Assembly (NCBI GenBank): GCA_002316805.1
Contig: DCEF01000010.1
Span: forward strand, 1-64,000
Direction: 5' to 3'
Length of the DNA stretch: 64,000 nt
DNA from: Ruminococcaceae bacterium UBA1036
GTDB lineage: Bacteria; Bacillota; Clostridia; Oscillospirales; Acutalibacteraceae
Shown here: positions 18,017 through 26,954 of the stretch, piece after piece
Position numbering within the stretch: the stretch's first letter is position 1
Layout: the number at the start of each line of letters is the position of its first letter
The notes under the pieces: generated by a model
Seen by the model: the letters and a program-made list of their open reading frames with translations, nothing else
Databases searched by the model: none
Told to the model about the DNA's origin: nothing
Made by a program: the position numbers and the translations under genes

Positions 18017-20839
18017 ATGTCAGCAAAGACCATTTTCATTAAAGGTGCACGTGAGCACAACCTGAAAAATATAGACCTTGAGCTCCCGCGTGACAAGCTG
18101 ATCGTTTTCACGGGGCTTTCCGGCTCAGGAAAATCATCACTTGCATTTGACACCATATACGCTGAGGGAAGGCGCCGCTATGTAGAGTCGCTTTCAGCAT
18201 ACGCAAGGCAATTCCTTGGCCAGGTCAGAAAGCCTGATGTAGACTATATAGATGGGTTGTCGCCTGCCATTTCAATTGACCAGAAAACAACGTCTAAAAA
18301 CCCGCGCTCAACGGTGGGCACTGTAACTGAAATATACGATTACCTGCGCCTCCTTTACGCGCGCATAGGCATACCCCACTGCCCTATATGCGGCAGGGAG
18401 ATACGCCAGCAGACTGTTGACCAGATTGTGGATCAGGTCCTTTCTATGCCTGAAGGGACAAAAATTCTTGTGCTTGCGCCTGTGGTGCGTGCAAGAAAGG
18501 GGACGCATGCCAAAGAGCTGGACGCAGCGAGGAAAAATGGCTTTGTGCGTGTGCGTGTCGACGGAACGGTCTACGACCTTTCCGAAAAAATTGAACTTGA
18601 AAAAAACAGAAAGCACACTATAGACGTTGTAGTTGACAGGCTTGTAATCCATCCGGATATACGCTCAAGGCTTGCAGATTCGGTTGAAACAGCTTCATCG
18701 CTTGCAAACGGCCTTACTATTATCAATGTTGTCGGCGGGAAAGACAACCTGTTTTCGCAGAACTATGCCTGCCCTGAGCATGGCATAAGCGTTGAAGAAC
18801 TAACACCACGCATGTTTTCGTTTAACAGCCCTTTCGGCGCATGTCCAAAATGCGCAGGTCTCGGCTTATTTATGAAAATCGACCCGGACCGTATTCTGCC
18901 TGACAAGTCGCTATCAATAAATAACGGAGGGCTGAAAGCCGGCGGGTGGGCAATGGAAGGTAACACTGTCGCCGCCATGTATCTAAAAGCGCTTGCTAAA
19001 CATTATCATTTTTCACTTGACACTCCAGTAGGTAAGCTGCCGCCGGAAATTATCGATATCTTGCTTTACGGGACAAAAGGCGAAAAAATTAAAGTCGAGC
19101 GCGAGGGAAGTTTTGGCCGTGCAAAATATGAGACGGAGTTTGAGGGAATCATTAACAACCTTGAGCGGCGCTTCCATGAAACGCAAAGCAATTGGATAAG
19201 GGAAGAAATTCAGAATTACATGAGTGCCATACCCTGTGATGCGTGCCATGGGAAACGGCTTTCGCCGACAAGCCTCGCCGTTACGGTCGGAGGCATAAAT
19301 ATTGCGCAGTTCTGTGATATGCCTATTTCAGAAGAGCTCGATTTTGTGAAAAACCTTAAGCTGACCGAGCGTGAAAACGCTATTGCGGGGCTTGTACTGA
19401 AAGAAATTACAAACAGGCTTGGCTTTCTCAAAAATGTCGGGCTTGAATACCTTACACTTTCGCGGCCTGCAGGAACCCTTTCAGGCGGAGAAAGCCAGCG
19501 TATACGCCTTGCGACACAGATCGGCTCTTCCTTGACAGGTGTCATCTATATCCTTGACGAACCGAGCATTGGCCTTCACCAGCGTGACAACGCAAAGTTG
19601 CTCGCAACTTTAAAGCACCTGCGCGACCTCGGCAACACAGTTATCGTAGTAGAGCATGACGAAGAGACAATGCTGGCTTCCGACTATATAGTTGACATCG
19701 GCCCTGGAGCAGGAGTGCACGGCGGCAATGTGGTTTTCAGTGGAAAAGTACAGAATATTGTGAACTGCAAAGAGTCTATAACGGGCCAGTACCTAAGCGG
19801 GCGTAGAAAAGTCGAAGTGCCAAAGACGCGCCGGAAAGGCAACGGCAAAAAGCTTGAGATCTTCGGCGCGACCCAAAATAATCTGAAAAATATCAATATT
19901 GAAATACCGCTTGGGGAATTTGTCTGTGTTACAGGCGTTTCAGGCTCTGGAAAGTCGTCACTAATAGATGAGATACTCTATAAGTATCTCGCGTCTGAAC
20001 TTAACGGCGCGCATGAACATCCAGGCAAATTCAAAAAAATAACAGGCCTTTCTGCGCTCGACAAAGTCATAGCGATAGACCAGTCGCCAATAGGTCGCAC
20101 ACCACGCTCTAACCCGGCAACATACACTGGCGTTTTTAACGATATACGCGCGCTGTTTGCTTCAATGCCGGAAGCCAAAATGCGCGGGTTTACGGCAAGC
20201 CGCTTTTCATTCAATGTAAAAGGCGGGCGCTGCGAAGCATGCCAGGGCGATGGCATAATAAAAATTGAGATGAACTTTCTGCCAGATGTATATGTGCCGT
20301 GCGAAGTCTGCAAAGGGAAACGTTACAACCGCGAAACGCTTGAAATCAAGTATAAGGGCAAAAATATATATGATGTGCTTGAAATGAATGTGGAAGAGGG
20401 CCTTTCATTTTTCAGCAGTATCCCTAAAATTGCGCGTAAGCTCAAAACACTGCAGGACGTTGGGCTTGGTTATATTAAAATTGGCCAGCCTGCAACTACG
20501 CTTTCTGGCGGCGAGGCCCAGCGCGTAAAACTTGCTGCCGAGCTTGGGAAACGCTCTACAGGCCGCACGATTTATATCCTTGACGAGCCGACAACAGGCC
20601 TTCACATGGCGGATGTCCATATGCTTATTAATGTGCTTCAGAAACTCGTAGACAGCGGAAACACTGTTATCGTCATAGAACATAACCTCGACTTAATTAA
20701 AACGGCGGATTATATTATTGACCTTGGGCCGGAAGGCGGAGACGGAGGGGGACACATTGTTGCCTGCGGCACGCCTGAGCATGTTGCGCAGGTACCGGAA
20801 TCGTACACCGGCCAGTATCTTAAAAAGATGCTTTATTAA
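18017..20839 (+). CDS. uvrA: UvrABC system protein A
   Basis: UvrA is the damage-sensing ATPase of excision repair. It has two ABC modules: Walker A GLSGSGKSSLAFD near residue 32 and GVSGSGKSSLIDE near 639, each with an LSGGE/Q signature (LSGGESQRIRLA, LSGGEAQRVKLA). The second zinc finger is CEACQGDG followed about 20 residues later by CEVCKG. ATG 18002 directly follows the uvrB stop. I prefer ATG 18017 because GGAGG at 18008-18012 precedes it and MSAKTIFIKGAREHNLKN matches the usual UvrA N-terminus. The product is 940 residues. Confidence 0.97.
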   Translation: MSAKTIFIKGAREHNLKNIDLELPRDKLIVFTGLSGSGKSSLAFDTIYAEGRRRYVESLSAYARQFLGQVRKPDVDYIDGLSPAISIDQKTTSKNPRSTVGTVTEIYDYLRLLYARIGIPHCPICGREIRQQTVDQIVDQVLSMPEGTKILVLAPVVRARKGTHAKELDAARKNGFVRVRVDGTVYDLSEKIELEKNRKHTIDVVVDRLVIHPDIRSRLADSVETASSLANGLTIINVVGGKDNLFSQNYACPEHGISVEELTPRMFSFNSPFGACPKCAGLGLFMKIDPDRILPDKSLSINNGGLKAGGWAMEGNTVAAMYLKALAKHYHFSLDTPVGKLPPEIIDILLYGTKGEKIKVEREGSFGRAKYETEFEGIINNLERRFHETQSNWIREEIQNYMSAIPCDACHGKRLSPTSLAVTVGGINIAQFCDMPISEELDFVKNLKLTERENAIAGLVLKEITNRLGFLKNVGLEYLTLSRPAGTLSGGESQRIRLATQIGSSLTGVIYILDEPSIGLHQRDNAKLLATLKHLRDLGNTVIVVEHDEETMLASDYIVDIGPGAGVHGGNVVFSGKVQNIVNCKESITGQYLSGRRKVEVPKTRRKGNGKKLEIFGATQNNLKNINIEIPLGEFVCVTGVSGSGKSSLIDEILYKYLASELNGAHEHPGKFKKITGLSALDKVIAIDQSPIGRTPRSNPATYTGVFNDIRALFASMPEAKMRGFTASRFSFNVKGGRCEACQGDGIIKIEMNFLPDVYVPCEVCKGKRYNRETLEIKYKGKNIYDVLEMNVEEGLSFFSSIPKIARKLKTLQDVGLGYIKIGQPATTLSGGEAQRVKLAAELGKRSTGRTIYILDEPTTGLHMADVHMLINVLQKLVDSGNTVIVIEHNLDLIKTADYIIDLGPEGGDGGGHIVACGTPEHVAQVPESYTGQYLKKMLY

Positions 20840-20841
20840 TA

Positions 20842-20935
20842 GCTGCAGAATCTCAGTGAGAAATTTTGCAGCCGTTTTATGCTTCTTAGAAAACCCATCC
20901 CGCGCTCAGCGCGGCATACAGGCTTTTTAAAAATT
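20842..20935 (+). terminator. Terminator region after uvrA
   Basis: A GCTGCA/TGCAGC stem with an inner CTC/GAG pair spans 20842-20872, followed by CGTTTTAT. A second GC-rich hairpin, CCGCG/CGCGG (20900-20914), is followed by CTTTTT. Either or both may end the uvrBA transcript. Confidence 0.5.
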
Positions 20936-20957
20936 TTAATCAAAAGTTAATAATTAA

Positions 20958-20986
20958 TTGATTTTTGGAGAAAAATAAGCTATAAT
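20958..20986 (+). promoter_or_regulatory. Promoter upstream of the CofE-domain gene
   Basis: TTGATT (20958-20963), a 17-nt spacer and TATAAT (20981-20986) lie about 65 bp before the next start codon. Confidence 0.65.
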
Positions 20987-21049
20987 TGTAAAAGCTTTAC
21001 TTTATATGGCTTTTTGTAATATTGAAAAAGCAATAAATAAGGAGGAAAT

Positions 21050-21823
21050 ATGAGTAAAACGAACGATATTAAGCCATTGCCGGAGTGGTTTGTACAGAAC
21101 CCGGGAAAAAATATTGCGATTACCGCAATGTGCCGTACGTATAACCGTTATCCAATTAAAACTCATTATGTGAAGCCGGGTGAAGACAATTATATAGACC
21201 TAATAAAAAAATATATTCTTCCAGTTTACCATGATGGTGATATTGTTTCCATAAGTGAAAAAGTTATATCGATATGCGAAGGCAATGTCGTTTATAAAAA
21301 AGATGTAAAAGTCAGCGGCCTTGCGAAATTCCTCAGCAAATTTGTCCATGGGGATGCAGTCGTTGGCCTTCACCTTGCCATACCTGAAAAAATGCAGGTC
21401 GTAATTGACCAGATAGGCGCTCCGCGCGTGCTGCTTGCAGCATTTTGCGCGGCGGTAACAAGGCCTTTTGGCTTTCATGGCATTTTTTACAAAGTAGCCG
21501 GCCGTCAGGCTGCTGGTGTAGATGGCTTTGAATCAGATGGATTTAAGGATTATCTTAACATGGCCATACTTTGCCCATGCAACTCAAATGAAATCTGTGA
21601 AAAAATTTGGGAAAAAACCGGTGTGCGCAGCATGATAGTAGATGCCAATGACCTTGGTGTTGAAATCCTCGGCGCGGCAAAAAATATTCCTTACAGCAAA
21701 GAGGAACTGAAAAGCCTTATACGTGACAATCCGGCCTGCCAGGAAGCTGAATGCACGCCTTTTGTTATAATACGCCCCGCGGAGAGACATGCCCCTCAGG
21801 AAATAGAGAAAGCAGTTTCATGA
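21050..21823 (+). CDS. Coenzyme F420-0:L-glutamate ligase (CofE)-like domain protein
   Basis: The 257-residue protein resembles the F420:glutamate ligase fold. It has DGDIVSISEKVISICEG (residues about 62-80), the DQIGAPRVLLAAFCAAVTRPFG stretch, GIFYKVAGRQAAGVDGF and VRSMIVDANDLGVEILG, which carry the GTP/metal site of that family. Other F420 genes are absent from the window, and Clostridia of this kind are not known for making F420. It probably ligates or modifies another substrate. GGAGG precedes the ATG. It has its own promoter and terminator, so it is monocistronic. Confidence 0.75.
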   Translation: MSKTNDIKPLPEWFVQNPGKNIAITAMCRTYNRYPIKTHYVKPGEDNYIDLIKKYILPVYHDGDIVSISEKVISICEGNVVYKKDVKVSGLAKFLSKFVHGDAVVGLHLAIPEKMQVVIDQIGAPRVLLAAFCAAVTRPFGFHGIFYKVAGRQAAGVDGFESDGFKDYLNMAILCPCNSNEICEKIWEKTGVRSMIVDANDLGVEILGAAKNIPYSKEELKSLIRDNPACQEAECTPFVIIRPAERHAPQEIEKAVS

Positions 21824-21849
21824 AAAGAAGTTTATTCATAGACAAGCCA

Positions 21850-21882
21850 CGAGCACCGTTAAACTTCGGTGCTCGTTTTATA
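21850..21882 (+). terminator. Rho-independent terminator
   Basis: CGAGCACCG (21850-21858) pairs perfectly with CGGTGCTCG (21867-21875) around an 8-nt loop and is followed by TTTTATATT. It ends the CofE-like gene. Confidence 0.85.
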
Positions 21883-21911
21883 TTCACAAATTTGTGCTCC
21901 CGTGGTATAAT
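21883..21911 (+). promoter_or_regulatory. Candidate promoter of typA
   Basis: TTCACA (21883-21888), a 17-nt spacer and TATAAT (21906-21911) begin right after the preceding terminator. Transcription would start near 21918, leaving a leader of about 100 nt before typA. Confidence 0.6.
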
Positions 21912-21966
21912 GAATCATGTCTGTGGGTTTCTTCTTGCGGGAAGCTCTATCGGATTATTAATTTTT

Positions 21967-21990
21967 GCGGCAAACTTATGCCGCTTTTTT
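21967..21990 (+). terminator. Terminator in the typA leader (possible attenuator)
   Basis: GCGGCA (21967-21972), the loop AACTTA, TGCCGC (21979-21984) and six T form a compact intrinsic terminator. It lies between the candidate typA promoter and the typA start, so full-length transcription would need readthrough or antitermination. Confidence 0.65.
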
Positions 21991-22018
21991 GAAATGAGTT
22001 AGAAGAGGGAAATACTGC

Positions 22019-23839
22019 ATGGATGTCAGAAATGATTTGAGAAATGTTGCCATAATTGCTCATGTTGACCATGGGAAAACGACACTTGTTGACCAGTTGC
22101 TTCGCCAGAGCGGCGTATTCCGGGCAAATGAGGTTGTGGAAGACCGTGTGATGGACTCCAATGCGCTCGAACGTGAGCGCGGCATTACTATCCTGTCCAA
22201 AACGACGGCAGTACATTATAAAGGTGTAAAGATCAATATCATAGATACTCCCGGGCATGCCGACTTCGGCGGCGAAGTAGAGCGTATCCTTATGATGGTA
22301 GACGGTGTGCTTTTGCTTGTGGACGCTTTTGAGGGCTGTATGCCGCAGACGCGCTTTGTGCTTAAAAAAGCTTTGGCGCTCGGGAAAAAGCCGCTTGTTG
22401 TTGTAAATAAGATAGACCGCCAGGGCGCGCGCCCAAAAGAAGTTATTGACGAGGTCATTGACCTGTTTATAGAGCTCGGCGCAACAGAAGACCAGCTCGA
22501 CTTTCCGGTGATTTATGCTTCCGGCCGTGATGGCTATGCCACTGACGACCTTAACGTTCAGGGCAAAGATATGAAACCGCTGTTTGATGCTATCCTTAAA
22601 TATATTCCTGCGCCGCATGGCGTGCTTAACGGCCCGACTCAGGTGCTGTTTTCCAATATTGACTATGATGACTATATTGGAAGGATAGGCATTGGCCGTG
22701 TTGAGCGTGGAACAGTCCATGACGGTGAAAGTGTTGTTTTGTGCCACCGTGACGGAACTCAGAGCAATGTGAAGGTCACAAAGCTTTACCAGTTTGAAGG
22801 CCTCAAGCGTGTTGAAGTTGAGCAGGCAAGCCTTGGCGACATTGTCGCTGTTTCTGGCGTCACAGGGATTAATATCGGTGAGACGATTTGTTCGCCCGAC
22901 TGCATTGAGCCGCTTCCGTTTGTTAAAATCGACGAGCCTACGGTTTCAATGATGTTCATGGTAAACAACAGCCCATTTGCTGGGCGTGAGGGCAAATATG
23001 TAACGTCCCGCAACCTGCGTGAGCGCCTTTTTAAAGAGCTGGAAACCAATGTTGCCCTTCGCGTAGAAGAGACAGACTCCCCAGACACTTTTAAGGTTTC
23101 AGGGCGCGGCGAACTGCACCTTTCCATTTTGATTGAAGAGATGCGCCGCGAGAATTATGAATTCCAGGTCTCGGGTCCTACTGTTATCTATAAGCAGATA
23201 AACGGCAAAAGATGCGAGCCTATCGAACTTTTAATGATTGAGGTTCCAAACGCATATGTTGGTGCTGTTATGGAAAAACTTGGGCCGCGCAAGGCGGAAC
23301 TTCAAAATATGAATACACGCAACACGGGTGTTACGAACCTTGAATTTAAAATCCCTGCGCGTGGCCTTATGGGCTACCGCCAGGAGTTTCTTACTGATAC
23401 TAACGGTAATGGCATTATGAACAGCGTTTTTGACTGCTATGAGCCATATAAGGGAGAAATAAGCACACGCAACACAGGCTCTCTCATTGCACACGAGCAA
23501 GGCGTGGCAACAGGCTATGGCTTGTTTTACGCGCAGGACCGCGGCAGACTGTTTATTGGCCCTGGTGTGGAAGTTTATGAGGGCATGATCGTTGGCGAAA
23601 GCCCGAAATCTGACGATATAACGGTAAATGTATGCAAAAAGAAGCATGCTACAAATACCCGTGCATCAGGCGCTGATGAAGCGCTGAAACTGACGCCGCC
23701 GAGCACGCTCAGCCTTGAACAGTGCCTCGAGTTTATCAACATAGATGAATTAGTCGAGGTTACGCCTAAAAACATCCGCATGCGCAAAAAGACACTCAAT
23801 AAAGAGCAGCGCATGAAACAGGCTGCAAAGAAAAAGTAA
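22019..23839 (+). CDS. typA: Translational GTPase TypA/BipA
   Basis: TypA is a ribosome-associated GTPase of the EF-G family, involved in stress and cold adaptation and 50S assembly. At 606 residues it is full length. The G motifs are IAHVDHGKTTLVD (G1, about 13-25), RERGITI (G2), DTPGHADFGGE (G3) and NKIDR (G4). EF-G-like domains II, III and V and the TypA-specific C-terminal domain, with basic RMRKKTL, follow. A promoter and an intrinsic terminator lie in its leader. The downstream exonuclease starts 6 nt after its stop. Confidence 0.98.
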   Translation: MDVRNDLRNVAIIAHVDHGKTTLVDQLLRQSGVFRANEVVEDRVMDSNALERERGITILSKTTAVHYKGVKINIIDTPGHADFGGEVERILMMVDGVLLLVDAFEGCMPQTRFVLKKALALGKKPLVVVNKIDRQGARPKEVIDEVIDLFIELGATEDQLDFPVIYASGRDGYATDDLNVQGKDMKPLFDAILKYIPAPHGVLNGPTQVLFSNIDYDDYIGRIGIGRVERGTVHDGESVVLCHRDGTQSNVKVTKLYQFEGLKRVEVEQASLGDIVAVSGVTGINIGETICSPDCIEPLPFVKIDEPTVSMMFMVNNSPFAGREGKYVTSRNLRERLFKELETNVALRVEETDSPDTFKVSGRGELHLSILIEEMRRENYEFQVSGPTVIYKQINGKRCEPIELLMIEVPNAYVGAVMEKLGPRKAELQNMNTRNTGVTNLEFKIPARGLMGYRQEFLTDTNGNGIMNSVFDCYEPYKGEISTRNTGSLIAHEQGVATGYGLFYAQDRGRLFIGPGVEVYEGMIVGESPKSDDITVNVCKKKHATNTRASGADEALKLTPPSTLSLEQCLEFINIDELVEVTPKNIRMRKKTLNKEQRMKQAAKKK

Positions 23840-23844
23840 AAGCG

Positions 23845-24759
23845 ATGGATTTTGTAATTCTGGATTTGGAGTGGAACGGTGCATACAGCAGACGGCTGAA
23901 AAAGTTTATGAATGAAATTATTGAATTCGGCGCGGTCCGTATCGATGACAGACTGAGAATTCAGGATACTTTTGAGGCTTTGATACATCCGCAGGTTGGC
24001 AAAAAAATCAGCGGGAAGATCAAACTGCTTACAAGCATTACAAATGAAGACCTTGAAGGCGGCCTGCAATTTATGCAGGCCGTCAGCCAATTCTGCAAAT
24101 GGGCTGACGGCACGGTCATAATGACATGGGGCACATCGGACATTCTCGCCCTTATTGAAAATTGCCGCTATTTTTGCGGCAGCGGCCGCATCCCATTTTT
24201 AAGCAGGTATGTTGACTTGCAGGCATATTGTGAACATCTCTTGTGTACTGACAACACCAAGCAGCAAATGGGCCTTAGCACCGCAGCCGGACTGCTCCAG
24301 ATTGACGACAGCGGCTTTGACCATCACCGCGCGCTTGGTGACAGCTTGCTTACGCTCAGGTGCTTTCAAAAATTGTATAGTCCGGAAAAGCTTGACCCGT
24401 TTATCCAGAATGCAGAGTCAGATGAATTTTATCGGAAAATGGAGTTTAAGACAACTACTATATGCGATTTGCACGACCCTCTCGTAAGCCAGCAGGACCT
24501 TTCGTTTCACTGCATTCAGTGTGGCCATCTTGCCCACCGCTGCGGAAAATGGCATCTGAAAAACAAAAGCTTTCATGCCGTTTTTTACTGCAGGCACTGC
24601 GGTTACAAATTTTTAGGGAGGGTACAGTTTAAACTGAAATATGAAGGACTTAAAGTAAAAAAGACGGTGCAGCCATACATAGAAGAAACGGCGGCGGAAT
24701 TTAAAACTCAAAAGAGTTCACCCGCTAAAATTGAAGCAAAAAACGGCAGAAACATGTAA
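23845..24759 (+). CDS. DEDDh 3'-5' exonuclease with C-terminal zinc-binding tail
   Basis: The 304-residue protein starts with an RNase T/DnaQ-like exonuclease fold. VILDLEWNG supplies the first acidic pair (Asp6, Glu8), and DHHRALGDSLLTLRC gives the His and final Asp (about residues 156-170). After about residue 205 there is an unusual tail with CIQCGHLAHRCGKW and, 20 residues on, CRHCGYKF, which looks like a zinc ribbon. The substrate (RNA or DNA) is not readable. It is close behind typA and likely cotranscribed. It is convergent with nth, with only 4 nt between stops. Confidence 0.85.
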   Translation: MDFVILDLEWNGAYSRRLKKFMNEIIEFGAVRIDDRLRIQDTFEALIHPQVGKKISGKIKLLTSITNEDLEGGLQFMQAVSQFCKWADGTVIMTWGTSDILALIENCRYFCGSGRIPFLSRYVDLQAYCEHLLCTDNTKQQMGLSTAAGLLQIDDSGFDHHRALGDSLLTLRCFQKLYSPEKLDPFIQNAESDEFYRKMEFKTTTICDLHDPLVSQQDLSFHCIQCGHLAHRCGKWHLKNKSFHAVFYCRHCGYKFLGRVQFKLKYEGLKVKKTVQPYIEETAAEFKTQKSSPAKIEAKNGRNM

Positions 24760-24763
24760 AACT

Positions 24764-25423
24764 TTATTTTTGTTTATTTATTTTATTTATACTGTTGCCT
24801 TTGGCAGCTTTGCAAAATGATTCCATGCAGCATTTATCGCATTTGGGGCTGCGTGCGGTGCATACCGCGCGGCCATGCAGCACAAGGCGGTGGCAGAAAT
24901 CATTCGATTCTTCCTTAGGGAGAATTGCGCGGAGCTGCTTTTCTATTTTTGCAGGATTTTTTCCTTCGCTGAGGCCGAGCCGTCCGCAGATGCGTATGCA
25001 GTGCGTGTCTGTTACCACAGCGGGCTTGTGGTAGATATCGCCAATTATCAGGTTGGCTGTTTTACGGCCAACGCCTGGCAGCTTTGTAAGCTCTTCTATT
25101 GTGTCTGGCACTATGCCGCCGAAGTCGGATTTCAGCATTCGGCACATGGCGAGTATGTCACGTGCTTTTGTTTTGTAAAGGCCGCATGAATGGATATACT
25201 CCCCAATTTCATCTTCAGTGCCTGCGCAGAAAGCGTCAAGGCTCGGAAAGTGGGCGAAAAGCTTTGGCGTTACAATGTTTACCCTCGCGTCTGTGCATTG
25301 TGCTGAAAGACGTGTTGCAATTAAAAGCTGCAGCGGATTTTTATATGTAAGTGAACATACAGCTCCAGAATATTCTTTTTTAAGCGCATTTACCGCAAGA
25401 GAAGCACGCTGCTTTTTTGTCAT
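24764..25423 (-). CDS. nth: Endonuclease III (DNA glycosylase/AP lyase)
   Basis: Nth removes oxidised pyrimidines. The 219-residue protein shows the helix-hairpin-helix LTKLPGVGRKTANLIIG with the catalytic Lys (about residues 109-126) and the catalytic Asp in VVTDTHCIRICGRLG. The C-terminal [4Fe-4S] motif is C-x6-C-x2-C-x5-C (CTARSPKCDKCCMESFC). All key residues are present. It is on the opposite strand to its neighbours and has no obvious operon partner. Confidence 0.97.
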   Translation of the reverse strand: MTKKQRASLAVNALKKEYSGAVCSLTYKNPLQLLIATRLSAQCTDARVNIVTPKLFAHFPSLDAFCAGTEDEIGEYIHSCGLYKTKARDILAMCRMLKSDFGGIVPDTIEELTKLPGVGRKTANLIIGDIYHKPAVVTDTHCIRICGRLGLSEGKNPAKIEKQLRAILPKEESNDFCHRLVLHGRAVCTARSPKCDKCCMESFCKAAKGNSINKINKQK

Positions 25424-25560
25424 GATCCTGTTTTCCTTTCTAATTTAAATTTTATGGAGTTACAGATGAAAAATTTTCAGGCTGTGCAGCATTTTTTAAT
25501 ATTTTAATACAAAATGCAGTACAGCACAAGCTTAGCAGGCGCTATATTTTCTTGTGAATA

Positions 25561-25589
25561 TTGCGCTTTTTCTAAGTACAGGGTATAAT
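25561..25589 (+). promoter_or_regulatory. Candidate promoter of glyA
   Basis: TATAAT at 25584-25589 is perfect. TTGCGC at 25561-25566, 17 nt upstream, is a weak -35. A start site near 25597 would exclude a longer glyA reading from 25554. Confidence 0.5.
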
Positions 25590-25622
25590 AAAATAAAATT
25601 GTTCGGGAAAGGGTATGGAGCT

Positions 25623-26876
25623 ATGTACAGCAATATGATGGACACGATTGGCCTTGTTTCTAAAGTTGACCCTGAAGTTGGGGCCGCCATGGAGCATGAA
25701 CTGCAGCGTCAGCGCGACAACCTTGAACTTATAGCCTCTGAGAACATTGTTTCTCCCGCTGTTATGGCTGCGATGGGTAGCGTTCTCACAAATAAATATG
25801 CAGAGGGCTATCCAGGCAAACGCTATTACGGTGGTTGTCAGTACGTAGATGTTGTTGAAGAGCTTGCTCGCACCCGCGCATGCAAACTGTTTGGGGCAGA
25901 GCACGCAAATGTGCAGCCACATTCCGGCGCGCAGGCAAACACGGCTGTCTACTTTGCAATGCTCAAACCAGGCGACACGGTAATGGGCATGAACCTCGCC
26001 GAAGGTGGCCATCTGACACATGGCTCGCCAGTTAATATCTCAGGCAAATACTTCCATTTCGTTCCATATGGCGTAAGCCCGGAAACCGGACGCATAGACT
26101 ACGACAAAGTGTATGAAACGGCGATGAGGGTAAAACCGAAGTTGATTGTTTCAGGAGCAAGCGCGTATCCGCGCATTATCAATTTCAAAAAGTTCCGCGA
26201 TATCTGTGACGCATGCGGCGCTATTATGATGGTGGATATGGCACACATTGCCGGCCTTGTAGCTTCAGGAGACCATCCGAACCCCGTAGAATGGGCGGAC
26301 ATCGTGACTACAACAACTCATAAGACGCTGCGCGGACCGCGTGGCGGTCTTATCCTCTGCAAAGAAAAATACGCAAAAGCTATTGACAAGGCAATTTTCC
26401 CCGGTACTCAGGGCGGCCCGCTTATGCATGTAATAGCAGGGAAAGCAGTTTGCCTTGGTGAAGCACTTAAGCCTGAATTTAAAGAATATGGCCACCGCAT
26501 TGTAAATAACGCAAAAGCGCTTGCAGATGGCCTTTTAAGGCGCGGCATAAAGCTTGTTACATGTGGGACGGACAACCATCTGATACTTATCGACCTGAGC
26601 GGTACAGACTTGACAGGCAAGGAGCTGGAGCAGCGCCTTGATTCTGTAAATATAACAACAAATAAAAACACAGTTCCAAATGAAAAGCGCAGCCCGTTTG
26701 TAACAAGCGGCCTGCGTATCGGTACGCCGGCCGTCACAACGCGCGGCATGAATGAAAAAGATATGGATACTATAGCCGAATGCATCAGCCTTGCGATCTC
26801 CTCTTTTGACAATTCAAAAGAGAAGATTAAGTCAGCGGTAAAAGGGCTGTGCACACGCTATCCGCTGTACGAGTAA
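25623..26876 (+). CDS. glyA: Serine hydroxymethyltransferase
   Basis: GlyA interconverts serine and glycine with tetrahydrofolate, using PLP. Seen are LIASENIVSPAV, NKYAEGYPGKRYYGG, HSGAQANTAVY and the PLP-lysine motif TTTTHKTLRGPRGG. The open frame extends back to 25554. I place the start at ATG 25623 because a promoter -10 lies at 25584-25589 and AAAGGG at 25608-25613 is well spaced. That gives 417 residues, the usual length. It is probably monocistronic, followed by a terminator. Confidence 0.97.
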   Translation: MYSNMMDTIGLVSKVDPEVGAAMEHELQRQRDNLELIASENIVSPAVMAAMGSVLTNKYAEGYPGKRYYGGCQYVDVVEELARTRACKLFGAEHANVQPHSGAQANTAVYFAMLKPGDTVMGMNLAEGGHLTHGSPVNISGKYFHFVPYGVSPETGRIDYDKVYETAMRVKPKLIVSGASAYPRIINFKKFRDICDACGAIMMVDMAHIAGLVASGDHPNPVEWADIVTTTTHKTLRGPRGGLILCKEKYAKAIDKAIFPGTQGGPLMHVIAGKAVCLGEALKPEFKEYGHRIVNNAKALADGLLRRGIKLVTCGTDNHLILIDLSGTDLTGKELEQRLDSVNITTNKNTVPNEKRSPFVTSGLRIGTPAVTTRGMNEKDMDTIAECISLAISSFDNSKEKIKSAVKGLCTRYPLYE

Positions 26877-26898
26877 AACAGCGCAATAATAACAAAAG

Positions 26899-26924
26899 GA
26901 GACGTGCTCGCGCGTCTCTTTTCT
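26899..26924 (+). terminator. Terminator between glyA and rarA
   Basis: GAGACG (26899-26904) pairs with CGTCTC (26913-26918), followed by TTTTCTCTTT. Confidence 0.65.
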
Positions 26925-26954
26925 CTTTGAGTACTTTTAAAGGAGGCATAAAAC

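Noticed and set aside
21751..22002. Possible 83-residue protein between the CofE-like gene and typA
   Set aside because: It runs through a strong terminator, the typA promoter and the leader hairpin and has no ribosome site, so it is a chance frame.
25554..25622. Longer GlyA N-terminus from 25554
   Set aside because: A promoter -10 box (25584-25589) lies inside the extension, and the extra 23 residues do not resemble the family.
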